Of a stretch of DNA of 64,000 nt, positions 23,240-33,294 are shown piece by piece. This stretch comes from Streptomyces leeuwenhoekii (GTDB lineage: Bacteria; Actinomycetota; Actinomycetes; Streptomycetales; Streptomycetaceae). A program made the translations under genes and the position numbers. The stretch is taken from contig NZ_LN831790.1 of NCBI RefSeq assembly GCF_001013905.1, forward strand, positions 4,540,001 to 4,604,000, read 5' to 3'. Under the pieces are notes generated by a model that had not been told where the DNA came from, made no database searches, and saw nothing but the letters and a program-made list of their open reading frames with translations. The stretch's first letter is position 1, and the number at the start of each line of letters is the position of its first letter.

Positions 23240-24568
23240 ATGGACGTGAACGCGGCGGTCGCCGCAGCGGCTGCGATCGCCGGAGTGCTCACCGGTGTCA
23301 TCGCCATGCTGGCGTTCCGCTGGAGCGAGCGCGACCAGAAGCGGCCCACCCGGACCTCCCTGCACGCCGACCCGATGCTCCCGCCCGGCGTGGACACCGT
23401 GCTGTCGGTGCTCCGCTCCTCCGCCGTCGTCCTCGACGAGGAGGACGCCGTGGTCAAGGCCAGCTCGGCGGCGTACGCCCTCGGTCTGGTCCGCGGCGGC
23501 AAGCTGGCGGTCGAGCCGATGCTCCAGATGGCCCGCGACACCCGGCGCGACGGGGAGATACGGCAGGTCGAGCTGGACCTGCCGCGGCGGGGGACCGGGC
23601 GGGGCGACGCCCTGGCCGTCTCCGCGCGCGTCGCGCCGCTGGGCTCGCGGCTGGTGCTGCTGCTCGTGGAGGACCTCACCGAGGCCCGCCGGATCGAGGC
23701 CGTGCGGCGCGACTTCGTCGCCAACGTCAGCCACGAGCTGAAGACCCCGGTCGGCGCGCTCTCCCTGCTCTCCGAGGCCGTCATGGACGCCTGCGACGAC
23801 CCCGAGGCCGTGCAGCGCTTCGCCGGGCGGATGCAGATCGAGGCGACCCGGCTGACCAATCTGGTGCAGGAGCTCATCGACCTCTCCCGGGTGCAGAACG
23901 ACGATCCGCTGGAGGACGCCGAGCCGGTCCGGGTGGAGGAGCTGGTCGCCGAGGCCATCGACCGCTGCCGGCAGGCGGCCGGCACCAAGCAGATCACCAT
24001 GGCCACCAACGTGGGGATGCCCGAGGGGCTCGATCAGGTCACCGGCGGGCGACGGGTGGGCGGCACGGCCGACCTGCACGTGTGGGGCAACCGCGGCCAG
24101 CTCGCCGCCGCCCTCGGCAACCTCGTCGAGAACGCCGTCAACTACTCGCCCGCCCGCACCCGCGTCGGCATCGCCGCCCGCCGGGTGGCGGCCCCCGGCG
24201 GGGACATGATCGAGATCGCGGTGACCGACCAGGGCATCGGCATCTCCGACAAGGACAAGGAGCGCATCTTCGAGCGCTTCTACCGGGTCGACCCGGCCCG
24301 CTCCCGGGCCACCGGAGGCACCGGCCTCGGACTCGCCATCGTCAAGCACGTGGTCGCCTCGCACGGCGGGGAGGTCACGGTGTGGAGCGCCGAAGGCCAG
24401 GGCTCCACCTTCACCCTGCGACTGCCCGAGGCGGGCCGGTCCCGCGACCGGGCCCAGCCGCACTCCGCCCGCGCCGGTGGCGAGACCGGGCGGTCCACCC
24501 CCTCAGCCTCCCCCCACACCTCTTCATCCCCTTACGCAACGCTTCCCGCTCCGGAGGTCCTTCCGTGA
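23240..24568 (+). CDS. phoR: Phosphate sensor histidine kinase PhoR (SenX3-like)
   Basis: A 442-residue membrane sensor kinase. One N-terminal transmembrane helix (~5-26) is followed by a PAS-like domain (~56-145), HisKA with the phosphorylated His165 in FVANVSHELKTPVG, and a HATPase_c domain (N box LVENAVNY, G1 DQGIGI, F box FERFYRV, G2 GGTGLGL). The C-terminus is a Ser/Pro tail. With phosphate limitation it phosphorylates PhoP. TAACCT six bases before the ATG implies a leaderless transcript. The stop overlaps the phoP start (GTGA). Confidence 0.96.
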   Translation: MDVNAAVAAAAAIAGVLTGVIAMLAFRWSERDQKRPTRTSLHADPMLPPGVDTVLSVLRSSAVVLDEEDAVVKASSAAYALGLVRGGKLAVEPMLQMARDTRRDGEIRQVELDLPRRGTGRGDALAVSARVAPLGSRLVLLLVEDLTEARRIEAVRRDFVANVSHELKTPVGALSLLSEAVMDACDDPEAVQRFAGRMQIEATRLTNLVQELIDLSRVQNDDPLEDAEPVRVEELVAEAIDRCRQAAGTKQITMATNVGMPEGLDQVTGGRRVGGTADLHVWGNRGQLAAALGNLVENAVNYSPARTRVGIAARRVAAPGGDMIEIAVTDQGIGISDKDKERIFERFYRVDPARSRATGGTGLGLAIVKHVVASHGGEVTVWSAEGQGSTFTLRLPEAGRSRDRAQPHSARAGGETGRSTPSASPHTSSSPYATLPAPEVLP

Positions 24569-25245
24569 CCCGTGTGCTCGTCGTCGAGGACGAGGAGTCC
24601 TTCTCCGACGCACTGTCGTACATGCTCCGCAAGGAGGGCTTCGAGGTCGCCGTGGCGGCCACCGGGCCCGACGGGCTCGACGAGTTCGAGCGCAACGGCG
24701 CCGACCTCGTCCTCCTCGACCTGATGCTGCCCGGCCTGCCGGGCACCGAGGTGTGCCGCCAGTTGCGCGGCCGCTCCAACGTCCCCGTGATCATGGTGAC
24801 CGCCAAGGACAGCGAGATCGACAAGGTGGTCGGCCTCGAAATAGGAGCCGACGACTACGTCACCAAGCCGTTCTCCTCGCGGGAGCTGGTCGCCCGCATC
24901 CGGGCCGTGCTGCGCCGCCGCGGCGAGCCGGAGGAGGTCGCCCCGGCCGCGCTGGAGGCCGGCCCGGTCCGTATGGACGTCGACCGGCACGTCGTGACCG
25001 TCGCCGGCTCCAAGATCGACCTGCCGCTGAAGGAGTTCGACCTGCTGGAGATGCTGCTGCGCAACGCCGGCCGGGTGCTGACCCGCATGCAGCTCATCGA
25101 CCGGGTCTGGGGCGCCGACTACGTCGGTGACACCAAGACCCTCGACGTCCACGTCAAGCGCCTGCGCGCCAAGATCGAGCCGGACCCGGGCGCGCCGCGG
25201 TACCTGGTGACGGTCCGCGGCCTCGGCTACAAGTTCGAGCCGTAG
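24565..25245 (+). CDS. phoP: Phosphate response regulator PhoP
   Basis: A 226-residue OmpR-family regulator. The receiver domain has the acidic pocket VEDEE, phosphoacceptor Asp52 (LVLLDLMLPG), the Thr switch (MVTAKD) and conserved Lys (YVTKPF). The C-terminal winged helix (~128-225) has LPLKEFDLLEMLLRNAGRVLTR and DVHVKRLRAKIEPDP. It controls the pho regulon and antibiotic synthesis in Streptomyces by binding PHO boxes. GTG at 24565 has GGAGG at 24552-24556 and overlaps the phoR stop by four bases. Confidence 0.97.
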   Translation: MTRVLVVEDEESFSDALSYMLRKEGFEVAVAATGPDGLDEFERNGADLVLLDLMLPGLPGTEVCRQLRGRSNVPVIMVTAKDSEIDKVVGLEIGADDYVTKPFSSRELVARIRAVLRRRGEPEEVAPAALEAGPVRMDVDRHVVTVAGSKIDLPLKEFDLLEMLLRNAGRVLTRMQLIDRVWGADYVGDTKTLDVHVKRLRAKIEPDPGAPRYLVTVRGLGYKFEP

Positions 25246-25299
25246 GCCGCAGCCCCTGGTCGACAGGGCGGGCCGTACGGCGGTCCTCCGGGCCGGGAC

Positions 25300-25344
25300 G
25301 TGCGGAAGGGCGGGGCCTGGAGGACAGGCCCCGCCCTTCCGCAC
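25300..25344. terminator. Long bidirectional terminator after phoP
   Basis: A perfect 20-bp stem (25300-25319 with 25325-25344) with a five-base loop GAGGA lies between the convergent phoP and lipoprotein genes. It is one of the strongest hairpins in the window. Confidence 0.85.
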
Positions 25345-25365
25345 TGCGGTACGTGGGTACGGCGG

Positions 25366-26055
25366 TCAGTGACCGGCATCCGCCTCGTGCGACTCCGACG
25401 CGCCGTGCGACGCGCTCGCGGATCCACCGGCGCTCGGGGTGGCCGAGCCGGCCGGCGCGGAGGCGCTGCCGCTCGGGCTGGCGGAGGCGCCGTGCGACGG
25501 CTCCTGCGAGGTGCTCGCCGAGGCGCCCGGCGCGGCCGGGACCTCGCTCGGGCCCCACCCGGAGAAGTAGCCCGAGGCCGGGACGACGAAGGCGCGCAGG
25601 CTTACGTCGCCGGTCTTGCTGAGGCTGAAGGTGACCTTCTGGGCGTCGCCGTCCCGCACGGCCTCGCGACCGTCGGACAGCACGGCGGCCGCGTTGTCCT
25701 TGCCGCCGATGATCAGCGAACCGCCGGCCGGGATGGTCAGGTCCTTGTCGCCCTTGGCGGGCTTGAGCTCGACCGGACCGCCGGCGCCCTCGACGGTGAT
25801 GGACTCCAGCTTCTGGTCGGTGTTGCCGGTGTTGAACACGGTGGCGGAGACAGCGGCGGGACCCGTCGACTCCCGGTCGGGCTGCGTGATGACGACCGCG
25901 TTCTGGATCTTGATGTCCCCGACGGTCGTCGCCGCGTTGTCCGGCTGGATCTGGAGCGTCTGGGCGTTGTTGCCGGCGCCGCACGCGGCGAGCGGGAGAA
26001 TGGAGAACGCGATGGCGGCGGCGGCGAGGGCGCCGCGTCGAAGGCTGCTGCTCAC
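25366..26055 (-). CDS. Lipoprotein (DUF461-like)
   Basis: A 229-residue exported lipoprotein. The signal peptide ends in the lipobox LAAC (Cys25). A beta-rich domain (~40-165) resembles the copper chaperone/DUF461-like fold seen downstream of phoP in streptomycetes (LKSITVEGAGGPVELKPAKGD-type strands, IPAGGSLIIGG). The last ~60 residues are a Ser/Ala/Gly/Pro-rich wall-spanning tail ending SHEADAGH. The GTG at 26055 has AAGGAG about ten bases upstream. Ligand unknown. Confidence 0.85.
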   Translation of the reverse strand: MSSSLRRGALAAAAIAFSILPLAACGAGNNAQTLQIQPDNAATTVGDIKIQNAVVITQPDRESTGPAAVSATVFNTGNTDQKLESITVEGAGGPVELKPAKGDKDLTIPAGGSLIIGGKDNAAAVLSDGREAVRDGDAQKVTFSLSKTGDVSLRAFVVPASGYFSGWGPSEVPAAPGASASTSQEPSHGASASPSGSASAPAGSATPSAGGSASASHGASESHEADAGH

Positions 26056-26740
26056 GGCGGCGGCAACTCCTTGACTCGAGCGAGGCGGCGGCCACGTGAC
26101 AAAGCCGCCCTAAGAGACTGTCAGCGGCCTTAGGTTACCGAGCCGTTCCCGGGCCGCCGCACCCGACCCTCCCCCAGGGGACGTCGGCTTCGCCCGGCAG
26201 GCGGTAGCTCGCGTGCCGCACACCGCCGCACGACGCCACAAGTGACTCACCGGTCACATTCGCCCCTCGAGTGTCCGGCATTCACATAAGCAGCTCGGAG
26301 AGGGCGGCCCGATAGCCCGGATAGCCCCGATAGCCGCGTCGCGCGCTGTCGGTCCGGATGCGAATTCCTGGTGAAGGAATGGATCGCCGACCGGAAATTC
26401 GATCACCCGCCGGAGGCCCCCGGAGGCCGGATGATCAATTCGCGGATTCGTCCGGAAGGTTACCGCGGACACCGAACGGAGTAGCGGAAGTCGAGCACAT
26501 GGAACCCGACATATCGGGCACTTCGTCCCTCGGAGGGGGGTGTCGCGGGTGTGTGACGTGCGTGTTTCGCCCGCCCCGTAGAGCGGCTCCGACCTGCGAA
26601 TACCTTCTTCCGTCGCCCCGCCGCAGCACGTCCCTGTCGCTGTTGTCAAGCCCCGAGATATGCCCTGACCTGCGAAAACGCCATTCAGAAGACGCCGTAT
26701 CCGTGTTACCCTGGATAGCCACGGAAGGGGTACCTGTCAC
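26056..26740. other. Divergent promoter region of lipoprotein and carD
   Basis: A 685-bp region with lower GC than the rest of the window, especially from 26270 to 26740, and no gene with coding bias. A 9-bp tandem repeat (GATAGCC at 26311, 26320 and 26329) is visible. The carD ribosome site GGAAGGGG is at about 26722-26729. The size suggests several promoters for carD. Confidence 0.5.
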
Positions 26741-27223
26741 ATGACGTTCAAGGTTGGCGACACCGTGGTCTATCCCCATCACGGGGCCGCGCTGATCGAG
26801 GCTATCGAAACTCGCCAGATCAAAGGCGTGGACAAGACCTACTTGGTGCTGAAGGTCGCCCAGGGTGACCTGACGGTACGTGTGCCAGCGGACAATGCGG
26901 AGTTCGTCGGCGTGCGTGATGTGGTCGGTCAGGACGGACTGGACCGGGTCTTCGAGGTGCTGCGCGCGCCGTACGCCGAGGAGCCCACGAACTGGTCGCG
27001 TCGCTACAAGGCAAATCTGGAGAAGCTCGCCTCCGGCGACGTCATCAAGGTCGCGGAAGTCGTGCGTGACCTGTGGCGCCGTGAGCGCGAGCGCGGTCTC
27101 TCCGCCGGAGAGAAGCGGATGCTCGCCAAGGCCCGCCAGATCCTGGTGAGCGAGCTCGCCCTCGCGGAGAACACGAACGAGGACAAGGCCGAAGCCCTGC
27201 TCGACGAGGTTCTCGCCTCCTGA
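26741..27223 (+). CDS. carD: CarD family transcription factor
   Basis: A 160-residue RNA-polymerase-binding protein. Residues 1-60 are the Tudor-like RNAP interaction domain ([37 protein letters not shown]). The rest is the helical DNA-binding domain with the conserved Trp that wedges open promoters ([45 protein letters not shown]). CarD stabilises open complexes, mainly at rRNA and housekeeping promoters. The ispD-ispF genes follow, the usual actinobacterial order. Confidence 0.96.
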   Translation: MTFKVGDTVVYPHHGAALIEAIETRQIKGVDKTYLVLKVAQGDLTVRVPADNAEFVGVRDVVGQDGLDRVFEVLRAPYAEEPTNWSRRYKANLEKLASGDVIKVAEVVRDLWRRERERGLSAGEKRMLAKARQILVSELALAENTNEDKAEALLDEVLAS

Positions 27224-27255
27224 CCGAGGCGGACCCGCTCGGTTCAGCACACGAA

Positions 27256-27304
27256 ATGCCGCGGTGCCCGATGACGCCTTCGATGTCGCCGGGCGCTGCG
27301 GCAT
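27256..27304 (+). terminator. Candidate carD terminator hairpin
   Basis: Arms 27256-27270 and 27290-27304 pair over 15 positions with two G-T wobbles and a 19-base loop. The hairpin begins 33 bp after the carD stop. The remaining 174 bp up to ispD hold its promoter. Confidence 0.6.
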
Positions 27305-27478
27305 GTTCGTACCCCGGAGCCGTCCGTACGCTCGACCCCCCGGGTGCGCCCCCGGCCCGACCTGTTCACGGAAGGGGCTGGCCGAGGCGGAGCGCCCGGC
27401 GCGTCCCCACGTGGTGGGCAGGGTCGCACGCCCAGGCCATACCCACGTAGGCCGAGCACACAAACCTGACAGGAACCG

Positions 27479-28231
27479 ATGTCTGACGATTCGCGTCCCT
27501 CACCCGCCGCGGCGCTGACCGCCGCCGTGATTCCGGCCGCGGGCCGGGGCGTACGCCTCGGCCCGGGCGCCCCCAAAGCGCTCCGCGCGCTGGGCGGAAC
27601 CCCCATGCTCATCCACGCGGTCCGCGCGATGGCCGCCTCCCGCGCCGTCTCCCTGGTGATCGTCGTGGCCCCGCCCGACGGCACCGCCGAGGTCAAGAGC
27701 CTGCTGGACGCGTACGCGCTGCCCGAGCGCACCGACTTCCTGGTGGTCTCCGGCGGCGCCTCCCGCCAGGAGTCCGTGAAGCTGGGCCTCGACGCGCTGC
27801 CGCCCGAGTACGCCATCGTCCTCGTGCACGACGCGGCCCGCCCGCTGGTGCCGGTCGACACCGTCGACGCCGTCATCGAGGCCGTCCGCGACGGCGCCCC
27901 CGCCGTCGTCCCCGCCCTGCCGCTGGCCGACACCGTCAAGCAGGTAGAGCCCGCAGCCGTGCCGGGCGATCCCGAACCGGTGGTGGCGACGCCGGAGCGC
28001 TCCTCGCTGCGCGCCGTGCAGACCCCGCAGGGCTTCGACCGCGCCACGCTGATCCGCGCCCACGAGACGGTGACCGACGCGGTGACCGACGACGCCGGCA
28101 TGGTCGAGCAGCTCGGCGTGCGGGTGGTGGCGGTGCCCGGACACGAGGAGGCGTTCAAGGTCACCCGCCCCCTGGACCTCGTCCTCGCCGAGGCGGTCCT
28201 GGCCCGCAGGAGGCTGAACGATGGCTTCTGA
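27479..28231 (+). CDS. ispD: 2-C-methyl-D-erythritol 4-phosphate cytidylyltransferase
   Basis: A 250-residue cytoplasmic enzyme that joins CTP and methylerythritol phosphate to CDP-ME, third step of the MEP isoprenoid pathway. The nucleotide-binding [21 protein letters not shown] (GxG...K), the [16 protein letters not shown] segment, [11 protein letters not shown] and TPQGF motifs are intact. AGGAA precedes the ATG. The ispF gene overlaps its last 11 bases, so the two consecutive-pathway enzymes are translationally linked. Confidence 0.96.
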   Translation: MSDDSRPSPAAALTAAVIPAAGRGVRLGPGAPKALRALGGTPMLIHAVRAMAASRAVSLVIVVAPPDGTAEVKSLLDAYALPERTDFLVVSGGASRQESVKLGLDALPPEYAIVLVHDAARPLVPVDTVDAVIEAVRDGAPAVVPALPLADTVKQVEPAAVPGDPEPVVATPERSSLRAVQTPQGFDRATLIRAHETVTDAVTDDAGMVEQLGVRVVAVPGHEEAFKVTRPLDLVLAEAVLARRRLNDGF

Positions 28232-28733
28232 GGTGTCCCCGGCGCAGCCGCTCCCGCCCCTGCCCCAGGTGGGCATCGGCACCGACGTCCACGCCTTCGA
28301 GGAGGGCCGCGAGCTGTGGTGCGCCGGCCTGAAGTGGGACGGGGAGGGGCCGGGCCTGGCCGGGCACTCCGACGCGGACGTCGTCGCCCACGCCGCCTGC
28401 AACGCGCTGTTCTCCGCCGCCGGGCTCGGCGACCTCGGGCAGCACTTCGGCACCGGGCGGCCCGAGTGGTCCGGCGCTTCCGGGGTGACCCTGCTGACGG
28501 AGGCGGCCCGGATCGTGCGCGAGGCCGGCTTCCGGATCGGCAACGTCGCCGTCCAGGTCGTCGGAGCCCGCCCGAGGATCGGCAAGCGGCGGGACGAGGC
28601 GCAGAAGATCCTCTCCGAGGCCGCCGGCGCCCCGGTCTCCGTCTCCGGGGCCACCACGGACGGCCTCGGCTTCCCCGGCCGCGGCGAGGGACTGATGGCG
28701 GTGGCGACGGCCCTCGTGGTGCGGACCGGCTGA
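28221..28733 (+). CDS. ispF: 2-C-methyl-D-erythritol 2,4-cyclodiphosphate synthase
   Basis: A 170-residue trimeric enzyme converting CDP-ME 2-phosphate to MEcPP. Zinc ligands are visible in GIGTDVHAF (Asp, His) and [29 protein letters not shown] (His), and the C-terminal [24 protein letters not shown] is typical. The first ~15 residues are an Ala/Pro extension. It overlaps ispD. Confidence 0.96.
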   Translation: MASEVSPAQPLPPLPQVGIGTDVHAFEEGRELWCAGLKWDGEGPGLAGHSDADVVAHAACNALFSAAGLGDLGQHFGTGRPEWSGASGVTLLTEAARIVREAGFRIGNVAVQVVGARPRIGKRRDEAQKILSEAAGAPVSVSGATTDGLGFPGRGEGLMAVATALVVRTG

Positions 28734-28871
28734 GCCGCCGGGCGGGATCCGGGCGGGGCCCGGGCGGTGCGGCCCCGCGCCGGTCCCGCCCGGCCCCCGC
28801 CGGTGTCACGTTTGCGCGCCCCCGGCGCGGAAGGTCGCAGGGCACTGCCCGGCGCCCACTACCCTGGACAC

Positions 28872-30272
28872 GTGACTATTCGCCTGTACGACACCAGCGC
28901 CCGGCAGATCCGCGACTTCACCCCCCTCAAGCCCGGGTGCGTCTCGATCTACCTGTGTGGCGCCACCGTGCAGGCCCCCCCGCACATCGGGCACATCCGG
29001 TCCGGGCTGAACTTCGACATCATGCGCCGCTGGTTCACCTACCGCGGCTACGACGTCACGTTCGTGCGCAACGTCACCGACATCGACGACAAGATCATCC
29101 AGAAGGCGGCGGAGCAGAACCGCCCCTGGTGGGCCATCGGTTACGCCAACGAGCGGGCGTTCGGCGACGCCTACGCCGCGCTCGGCTGCCTGCCGCCCAG
29201 CTACGAGCCCCGCGCCACCGGCCACGTCCCCGAGATGGTCGAGATGATGCGCACGCTCATCGAGCGCGGACACGCCTACGAGGCCGACGGCAGCGTCTAC
29301 TTCGACGTCCGGTCCTGGCCCTCGTACCTGGAGCTGTCCAAGCAGGACCTCGACGAGATGCGGCAGCCCGCCGAGGAGGGCATCACCGGCAAGCGGGACC
29401 CGCGCGACTTCGCCATGTGGAAGGCGGCCAAGCCCGGCGAGCCGGACTGGGAGACCCCCTGGGGCCGCGGCCGTCCGGGCTGGCACCTGGAGTGCTCCGC
29501 GATGGCGCACAAGTACCTCGGCGGCGCCTTCGACATCCATGGCGGCGGACTGGACCTGGTCTTCCCGCACCACGAGAACGAGATCGCCCAGGCCAAGGCG
29601 TTCGGCGACGACTTCGCCCAGTACTGGGTGCACAACGCCTGGGTCACCATGAGCGGCGAGAAGATGTCGAAGTCGCTCGGCAACTCGGTCCTGGTCTCCG
29701 AGATGGTCAAGCAGTGGCGCCCGATCGTGCTGCGCTACTACCTGGGCACCCCGCACTACCGCTCCACCATCGAGTACAGCGAGGAGTCGCTGCGCGAGGC
29801 CGAGGCGGCGTTCGCGCGGATCGAGGGCTTCGCGCAGCGGGTGGTGGAACTGGCCGGAGGCCCCGTCGAGCCCGCCGCCGAGGTGCCGCCCGCCTTCGCC
29901 GACGCCATGGACGACGACCTGGGCGTGCCGCAGGCGCTCGCCGTCGTGCACACCACGGTCCGGCAGGGCAACAGCGCGCTGGCCGCCGACGACAAGGAAG
30001 CCGCCGTCGCCCGCCTCGCCGAGGTGCGCGCGATGCTCGGCGTCCTCGGTCTGGACCCGTTCGACGCCCAGTGGGCCGGGGAGTCCGAGCGGGGCGAGGA
30101 CCTGCGCGGCGTCGTCGACACCCTCGTACGGATGGTGCTCGACCAGCGCGAGGCCGCCCGCGGCCGCAAGGACTGGGCCACCGCGGACGCGCTGCGCGAC
30201 CAGCTCAACGCCTCCGGGCTCGTCATCGAGGACAGCCCCCAGGGGCCGCGCTGGAGCCTCGGCTCGCGCTGA
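28872..30272 (+). CDS. cysS: Cysteinyl-tRNA synthetase
   Basis: A 466-residue class I aminoacyl-tRNA synthetase that charges tRNA-Cys. The HIGH motif ([15 protein letters not shown]), zinc ligands ([18 protein letters not shown]) and KMSKS loop ([10 protein letters not shown]) are intact, and a full C-terminal DALR/anticodon region is present, which separates it from the shorter MshC mycothiol ligase. GTG at 28872 has TACCCT six bases upstream, so a leaderless mRNA is likely. It is followed by a terminator and rlmB. Confidence 0.96.
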   Translation: MTIRLYDTSARQIRDFTPLKPGCVSIYLCGATVQAPPHIGHIRSGLNFDIMRRWFTYRGYDVTFVRNVTDIDDKIIQKAAEQNRPWWAIGYANERAFGDAYAALGCLPPSYEPRATGHVPEMVEMMRTLIERGHAYEADGSVYFDVRSWPSYLELSKQDLDEMRQPAEEGITGKRDPRDFAMWKAAKPGEPDWETPWGRGRPGWHLECSAMAHKYLGGAFDIHGGGLDLVFPHHENEIAQAKAFGDDFAQYWVHNAWVTMSGEKMSKSLGNSVLVSEMVKQWRPIVLRYYLGTPHYRSTIEYSEESLREAEAAFARIEGFAQRVVELAGGPVEPAAEVPPAFADAMDDDLGVPQALAVVHTTVRQGNSALAADDKEAAVARLAEVRAMLGVLGLDPFDAQWAGESERGEDLRGVVDTLVRMVLDQREAARGRKDWATADALRDQLNASGLVIEDSPQGPRWSLGSR

Positions 30273-30285
30273 CCGCCGTAGATCA

Positions 30286-30317
30286 AGTGTGCCGCCCGGG
30301 GCTCCGGGCGGCACACT
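30286..30317 (+). terminator. cysS terminator
   Basis: A perfect 14-bp stem (30286-30299 with 30304-30317) with a GGCT loop lies 14 bases after the cysS stop and before rlmB. Confidence 0.8.
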
Positions 30318-30361
30318 GCATAAGACGTATGTACGACCACTTTCACGGAGACGGGTAACTC

Positions 30362-31303
30362 ATGGCCGCGAACAACCGCCGCATGTCCGGCAAGAAGGGC
30401 GCGCAGGTCGGCAGCGGCGGCAAGCGGCGCCGGGGCCTGGAGGGCAAGGGCCCGACGCCCCCCGCCGAGATGCGCAAGGGACACGTCAAGCAGCGCGCCG
30501 CGCAGGCGAAGGCCCGCCGCGCCCAGGGACGCACGCAGGGCAGGCGCGGCGGTGGCCGGTCGGCCTCCGAGCTCGTCGTCGGCCGCAACCCGGTCGTCGA
30601 GGCGCTGCGCGGGGGCGTGCCCGCCTCCACCCTCTACGTCCAGCAGTTCATCGACAACGACGAGCGGGTGCGCGAGGCGCTCCAGCTCGCGGCCGAGCGC
30701 GGCAACATCAACCTGATGGAGGCGCCGCGCCCCGAGCTCGACCGGATGACCAACGGGCTCAATCACCAGGGTTTGGTCCTCCAGGTCCCGCCGTACGAGT
30801 ACGCGCACCCCGAGGACCTCCTCGACGCCGCCGCCGACGAGGGCGAGGACCCGCTGATCGTCGCCCTCGACGGGGTGACCGACCCGCGCAACCTCGGCGC
30901 CGTCGTCCGGTCCGTCTCCGCCTTCGGCGGCCACGGCGTCGTCGTGCCCGAGCGGCGCGCGGCCGGGATGACCGCCGGTGCCTGGAAGACCTCCGCCGGG
31001 ACGGCCGCCCGGACGCCCGTCGCCCGCGCCACCAACCTGACGCGCGCTCTGGAGCAGTACAAGAAGGCCGGGATCGTGGTGGTCGGCCTCGCCGCCGACG
31101 GAGAGGTCGAGGTCGGCGAGCTGGAGGCCCTGGCGGGTCCGGTCGTCATCGTCGTCGGCAGCGAGGGCAAGGGCCTGTCCCGGCTGGTCGGCGAGACCTG
31201 CGACTTCCGCGTGCGGATCCCGATGCCGGGTGGCGCCGAGTCGCTCAACGCCGGTGTCGCGGCGGGTGTCGTGCTGTACGAGGCGGCGCGCAGGCGCTCC
31301 TGA
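30362..31303 (+). CDS. rlmB: 23S rRNA 2'-O-methyltransferase (RlmB/TrmH family)
   Basis: A 313-residue SPOUT methyltransferase. A long basic leader (residues 1-65, Lys/Arg/Gly-rich) is typical of actinobacterial members. Then come the L30e-like substrate-binding domain ([17 protein letters not shown] ... [17 protein letters not shown]) and the SPOUT domain with [37 protein letters not shown] and [23 protein letters not shown]. The family 2'-O-methylates G2251 of 23S rRNA (E. coli numbering); the exact target here is inferred. Confidence 0.92.
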   Translation: MAANNRRMSGKKGAQVGSGGKRRRGLEGKGPTPPAEMRKGHVKQRAAQAKARRAQGRTQGRRGGGRSASELVVGRNPVVEALRGGVPASTLYVQQFIDNDERVREALQLAAERGNINLMEAPRPELDRMTNGLNHQGLVLQVPPYEYAHPEDLLDAAADEGEDPLIVALDGVTDPRNLGAVVRSVSAFGGHGVVVPERRAAGMTAGAWKTSAGTAARTPVARATNLTRALEQYKKAGIVVVGLAADGEVEVGELEALAGPVVIVVGSEGKGLSRLVGETCDFRVRIPMPGGAESLNAGVAAGVVLYEAARRRS

Positions 31304-31307
31304 GGAA

Positions 31308-31350
31308 GGCGCGGCGCGTCCACGCCAGACGCGAACGGATGTGCCGCGCC
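31308..31350 (+). terminator. Weak hairpin after rlmB
   Basis: Eight-base complementary arms (GGCGCGGC at 31308-31315 and GCCGCGCC at 31343-31350) flank a 27-base loop just after rlmB. Weak support as a terminator. Confidence 0.4.
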
Positions 31351-31452
31351 GTCACCCGTACGGGGTGTTCCGGACAGTCCGGAGCAGCTTGACGCGGTCC
31401 GGACAGTTCCGGCGGGTCAAAGCAGTGTCCTAACGACACGTCACTCTGTTAG

Positions 31453-33207
31453 ATGAGTGTGGACACCAGAACACCCCGCACACCCACGGGGGACCGCTCG
31501 TCGGAGATCGACGACGCTCCCGCGCTGAGCATGGTGAAGGTGCCGAGCGATCCGGCGCAGGTCATCGTCAACAACACGAGCTTCCGCGTCGAGCTGGGCG
31601 CCTCGGCGCGGCGCACCATGTCCCCGCGGGTCGCGCGGCACTTGAGCGCCACCCAGGACACCGCCCGCGTCCCCGTCGCCGGCACCGCCGAGCACACGGC
31701 CGGCCTCGCCCGCCGGCGGCCCGTCGTGTGGAGCGGCCACACCGAGCCGGACGACACCGGCGCGCACCGGCTGCTCCAGGCCGTGCGGGCCGGCGTCGGC
31801 CATCACGTCGTGGAGCCCGCCGACGCCGGGGCCACCCAGGTCATCCCCCGCGTCGGCCTCGGCCCGGGCCCGCACCCCGACGGCCGCGACGGCCGTGACG
31901 GGTACGGCGAGTACGACAACCGCGACACCTACGACACCTACGACTCGTACGACGACGGGGTCACCACCCAGACCCTCCCCACCCCCGTCGTCGGCGCCCA
32001 GCGCACCGCGGGCGCCGAGGGCACCCGGCTGCTGCCCGCCATGCGCGGCGCCGGCCCCGCCTACGACGAACCCGCCCACGACCAGGACGAGTTCGACGAC
32101 GACACCTTCGACGACCCGGCCGCGGATGTACCGTCCGGCCGCCGTCACGGCGACGACCCGGCACGGCACGCCTACTATCCCGGCCGCCGTATGAACCTCG
32201 GCGTCGTCCTGCTGCCGCTGCGGGTCTTCCTCGGCGCCATCTCCATCTACGCCGGCATGGGCAAGCTCTGCGACCCCGTCTACTTCGACGGCGGCGAACG
32301 CGGCTCCATGGTCAAGTGGCTCAACACCCTGCACCCCTGGGAGGTCGCCGAGCCGCTGCGCCAGTTCGCCCTCCAGCACCCGGTCGGCTCCGGCCTCGTC
32401 ATCGCCTTCCTCCAGGTCATCGTCGGCGTCCTGACGGTGCTGGGCTGCTGGCAGCGCGTCGCCGCGGTCTTCGGCGCGGGCCTGTCCGCCGCGCTGCTGG
32501 TCACCGTGAGCTGGAAGAGCGTGCCCGCCTATGACGCGCCCGACATCATCTACCTCGCCGCCTGGTCCCCGCTGATCATCGCCGGTGCCCCCGTCTACTC
32601 CGTCGACGGCCGCCTCGCCGGCCGGGCCTGGCGGCGCCTCGGGCCCCGCGCCGAACTCTGGGACCTGCGCCGCTTCGTGCTGCGCCGCGGTGCTCTCGTC
32701 ACCTTCGTCGTCACGGGCCTCACCCTCCTCGTCGGCTCGCTGCTCGGCGGCGCCGTCCGGGACGCCGACCGGGTGGTCGTCCCCGGCCCCGGCGAGGCCC
32801 CGCGCAACGAGCAGCCCGGCTCCCCGCTTCCGGTGGAGCCCGGCGAGCGGGAGCGGGAGCGGGCCCCGGAGGTCTCCACCTCGCCCACCCAGGGCACCAC
32901 CTCCGGTACGACCGCCCCGACCGCCGGCGCCGGCTCCACGACCGGTGCCACGAGCGACACCGGCACGGCCACCAGCGGATCGCCCAGCCGGACCCAGGGC
33001 ACCACCGGTCAGGCTCCGCCGCAGCAGTCCGTCCCGGCCGGCCAGGCGCCCAGCACCAGTTCGGGCCCGACCAGCGGCGGCACCCCCACCGGAGGCGACG
33101 CGGGCAGCGGCCCGGCCGACGGCGGCGGCAGCGGCACCGGCAGCGACAGCGGAGGCGGGGCGCCTTCCTCCGGGCGGCCGGGGCTCGTCGGCGGCCTGCT
33201 GGGCTGA
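31453..33207 (+). CDS. DoxX family membrane protein with long polar tails
   Basis: A 584-residue membrane protein. Residues 1-245 are a hydrophilic, acidic cytoplasmic region with Asp/Tyr-rich repeats (DTYDTYDSYDDG). A DoxX-type four-helix domain follows (~250-375: VLLPLRVFLGAISIYAGMGKL, VIAFLQVIVGVLTVLGCWQRV, GAGLSAALLVTVSWK, IIYLAAWSPLIIAGAPVYSVDG). A further helix is near 415-435, and a ~140-residue Gly/Ser/Thr/Pro tail completes it. DoxX proteins are linked to redox or thiol stress membrane complexes; the role of the tails is unknown. Confidence 0.85.
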   Translation: MSVDTRTPRTPTGDRSSEIDDAPALSMVKVPSDPAQVIVNNTSFRVELGASARRTMSPRVARHLSATQDTARVPVAGTAEHTAGLARRRPVVWSGHTEPDDTGAHRLLQAVRAGVGHHVVEPADAGATQVIPRVGLGPGPHPDGRDGRDGYGEYDNRDTYDTYDSYDDGVTTQTLPTPVVGAQRTAGAEGTRLLPAMRGAGPAYDEPAHDQDEFDDDTFDDPAADVPSGRRHGDDPARHAYYPGRRMNLGVVLLPLRVFLGAISIYAGMGKLCDPVYFDGGERGSMVKWLNTLHPWEVAEPLRQFALQHPVGSGLVIAFLQVIVGVLTVLGCWQRVAAVFGAGLSAALLVTVSWKSVPAYDAPDIIYLAAWSPLIIAGAPVYSVDGRLAGRAWRRLGPRAELWDLRRFVLRRGALVTFVVTGLTLLVGSLLGGAVRDADRVVVPGPGEAPRNEQPGSPLPVEPGERERERAPEVSTSPTQGTTSGTTAPTAGAGSTTGATSDTGTATSGSPSRTQGTTGQAPPQQSVPAGQAPSTSSGPTSGGTPTGGDAGSGPADGGGSGTGSDSGGGAPSSGRPGLVGGLLG

Positions 33208-33234
33208 CGCGCCCGGCGGCGCCCACGGCCCCTA

Positions 33235-33277
33235 CGAACGGGGTCCCGCACACCGAGGGTGTGCGGGACCCCGTTCG
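33235..33277. terminator. Bidirectional terminator DoxX / nucleotidyltransferase
   Basis: A perfect 20-bp stem (33235-33254 with 33258-33277) closed by a three-base loop GAG, between convergent genes. Confidence 0.85.
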
Positions 33278-33294
33278 CCGTACGCGGCGGGTTC

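Noticed and set aside
26254..26649. 131-residue minus-strand frame upstream of carD
   Set aside because: Composition and base use do not fit coding DNA of this genome, and it lies in an AT-richer promoter region.
28872..30272. MshC mycothiol ligase instead of cysS
   Set aside because: The protein has the full C-terminal tRNA-recognition region and CysRS length; MshC is shorter and lacks it.
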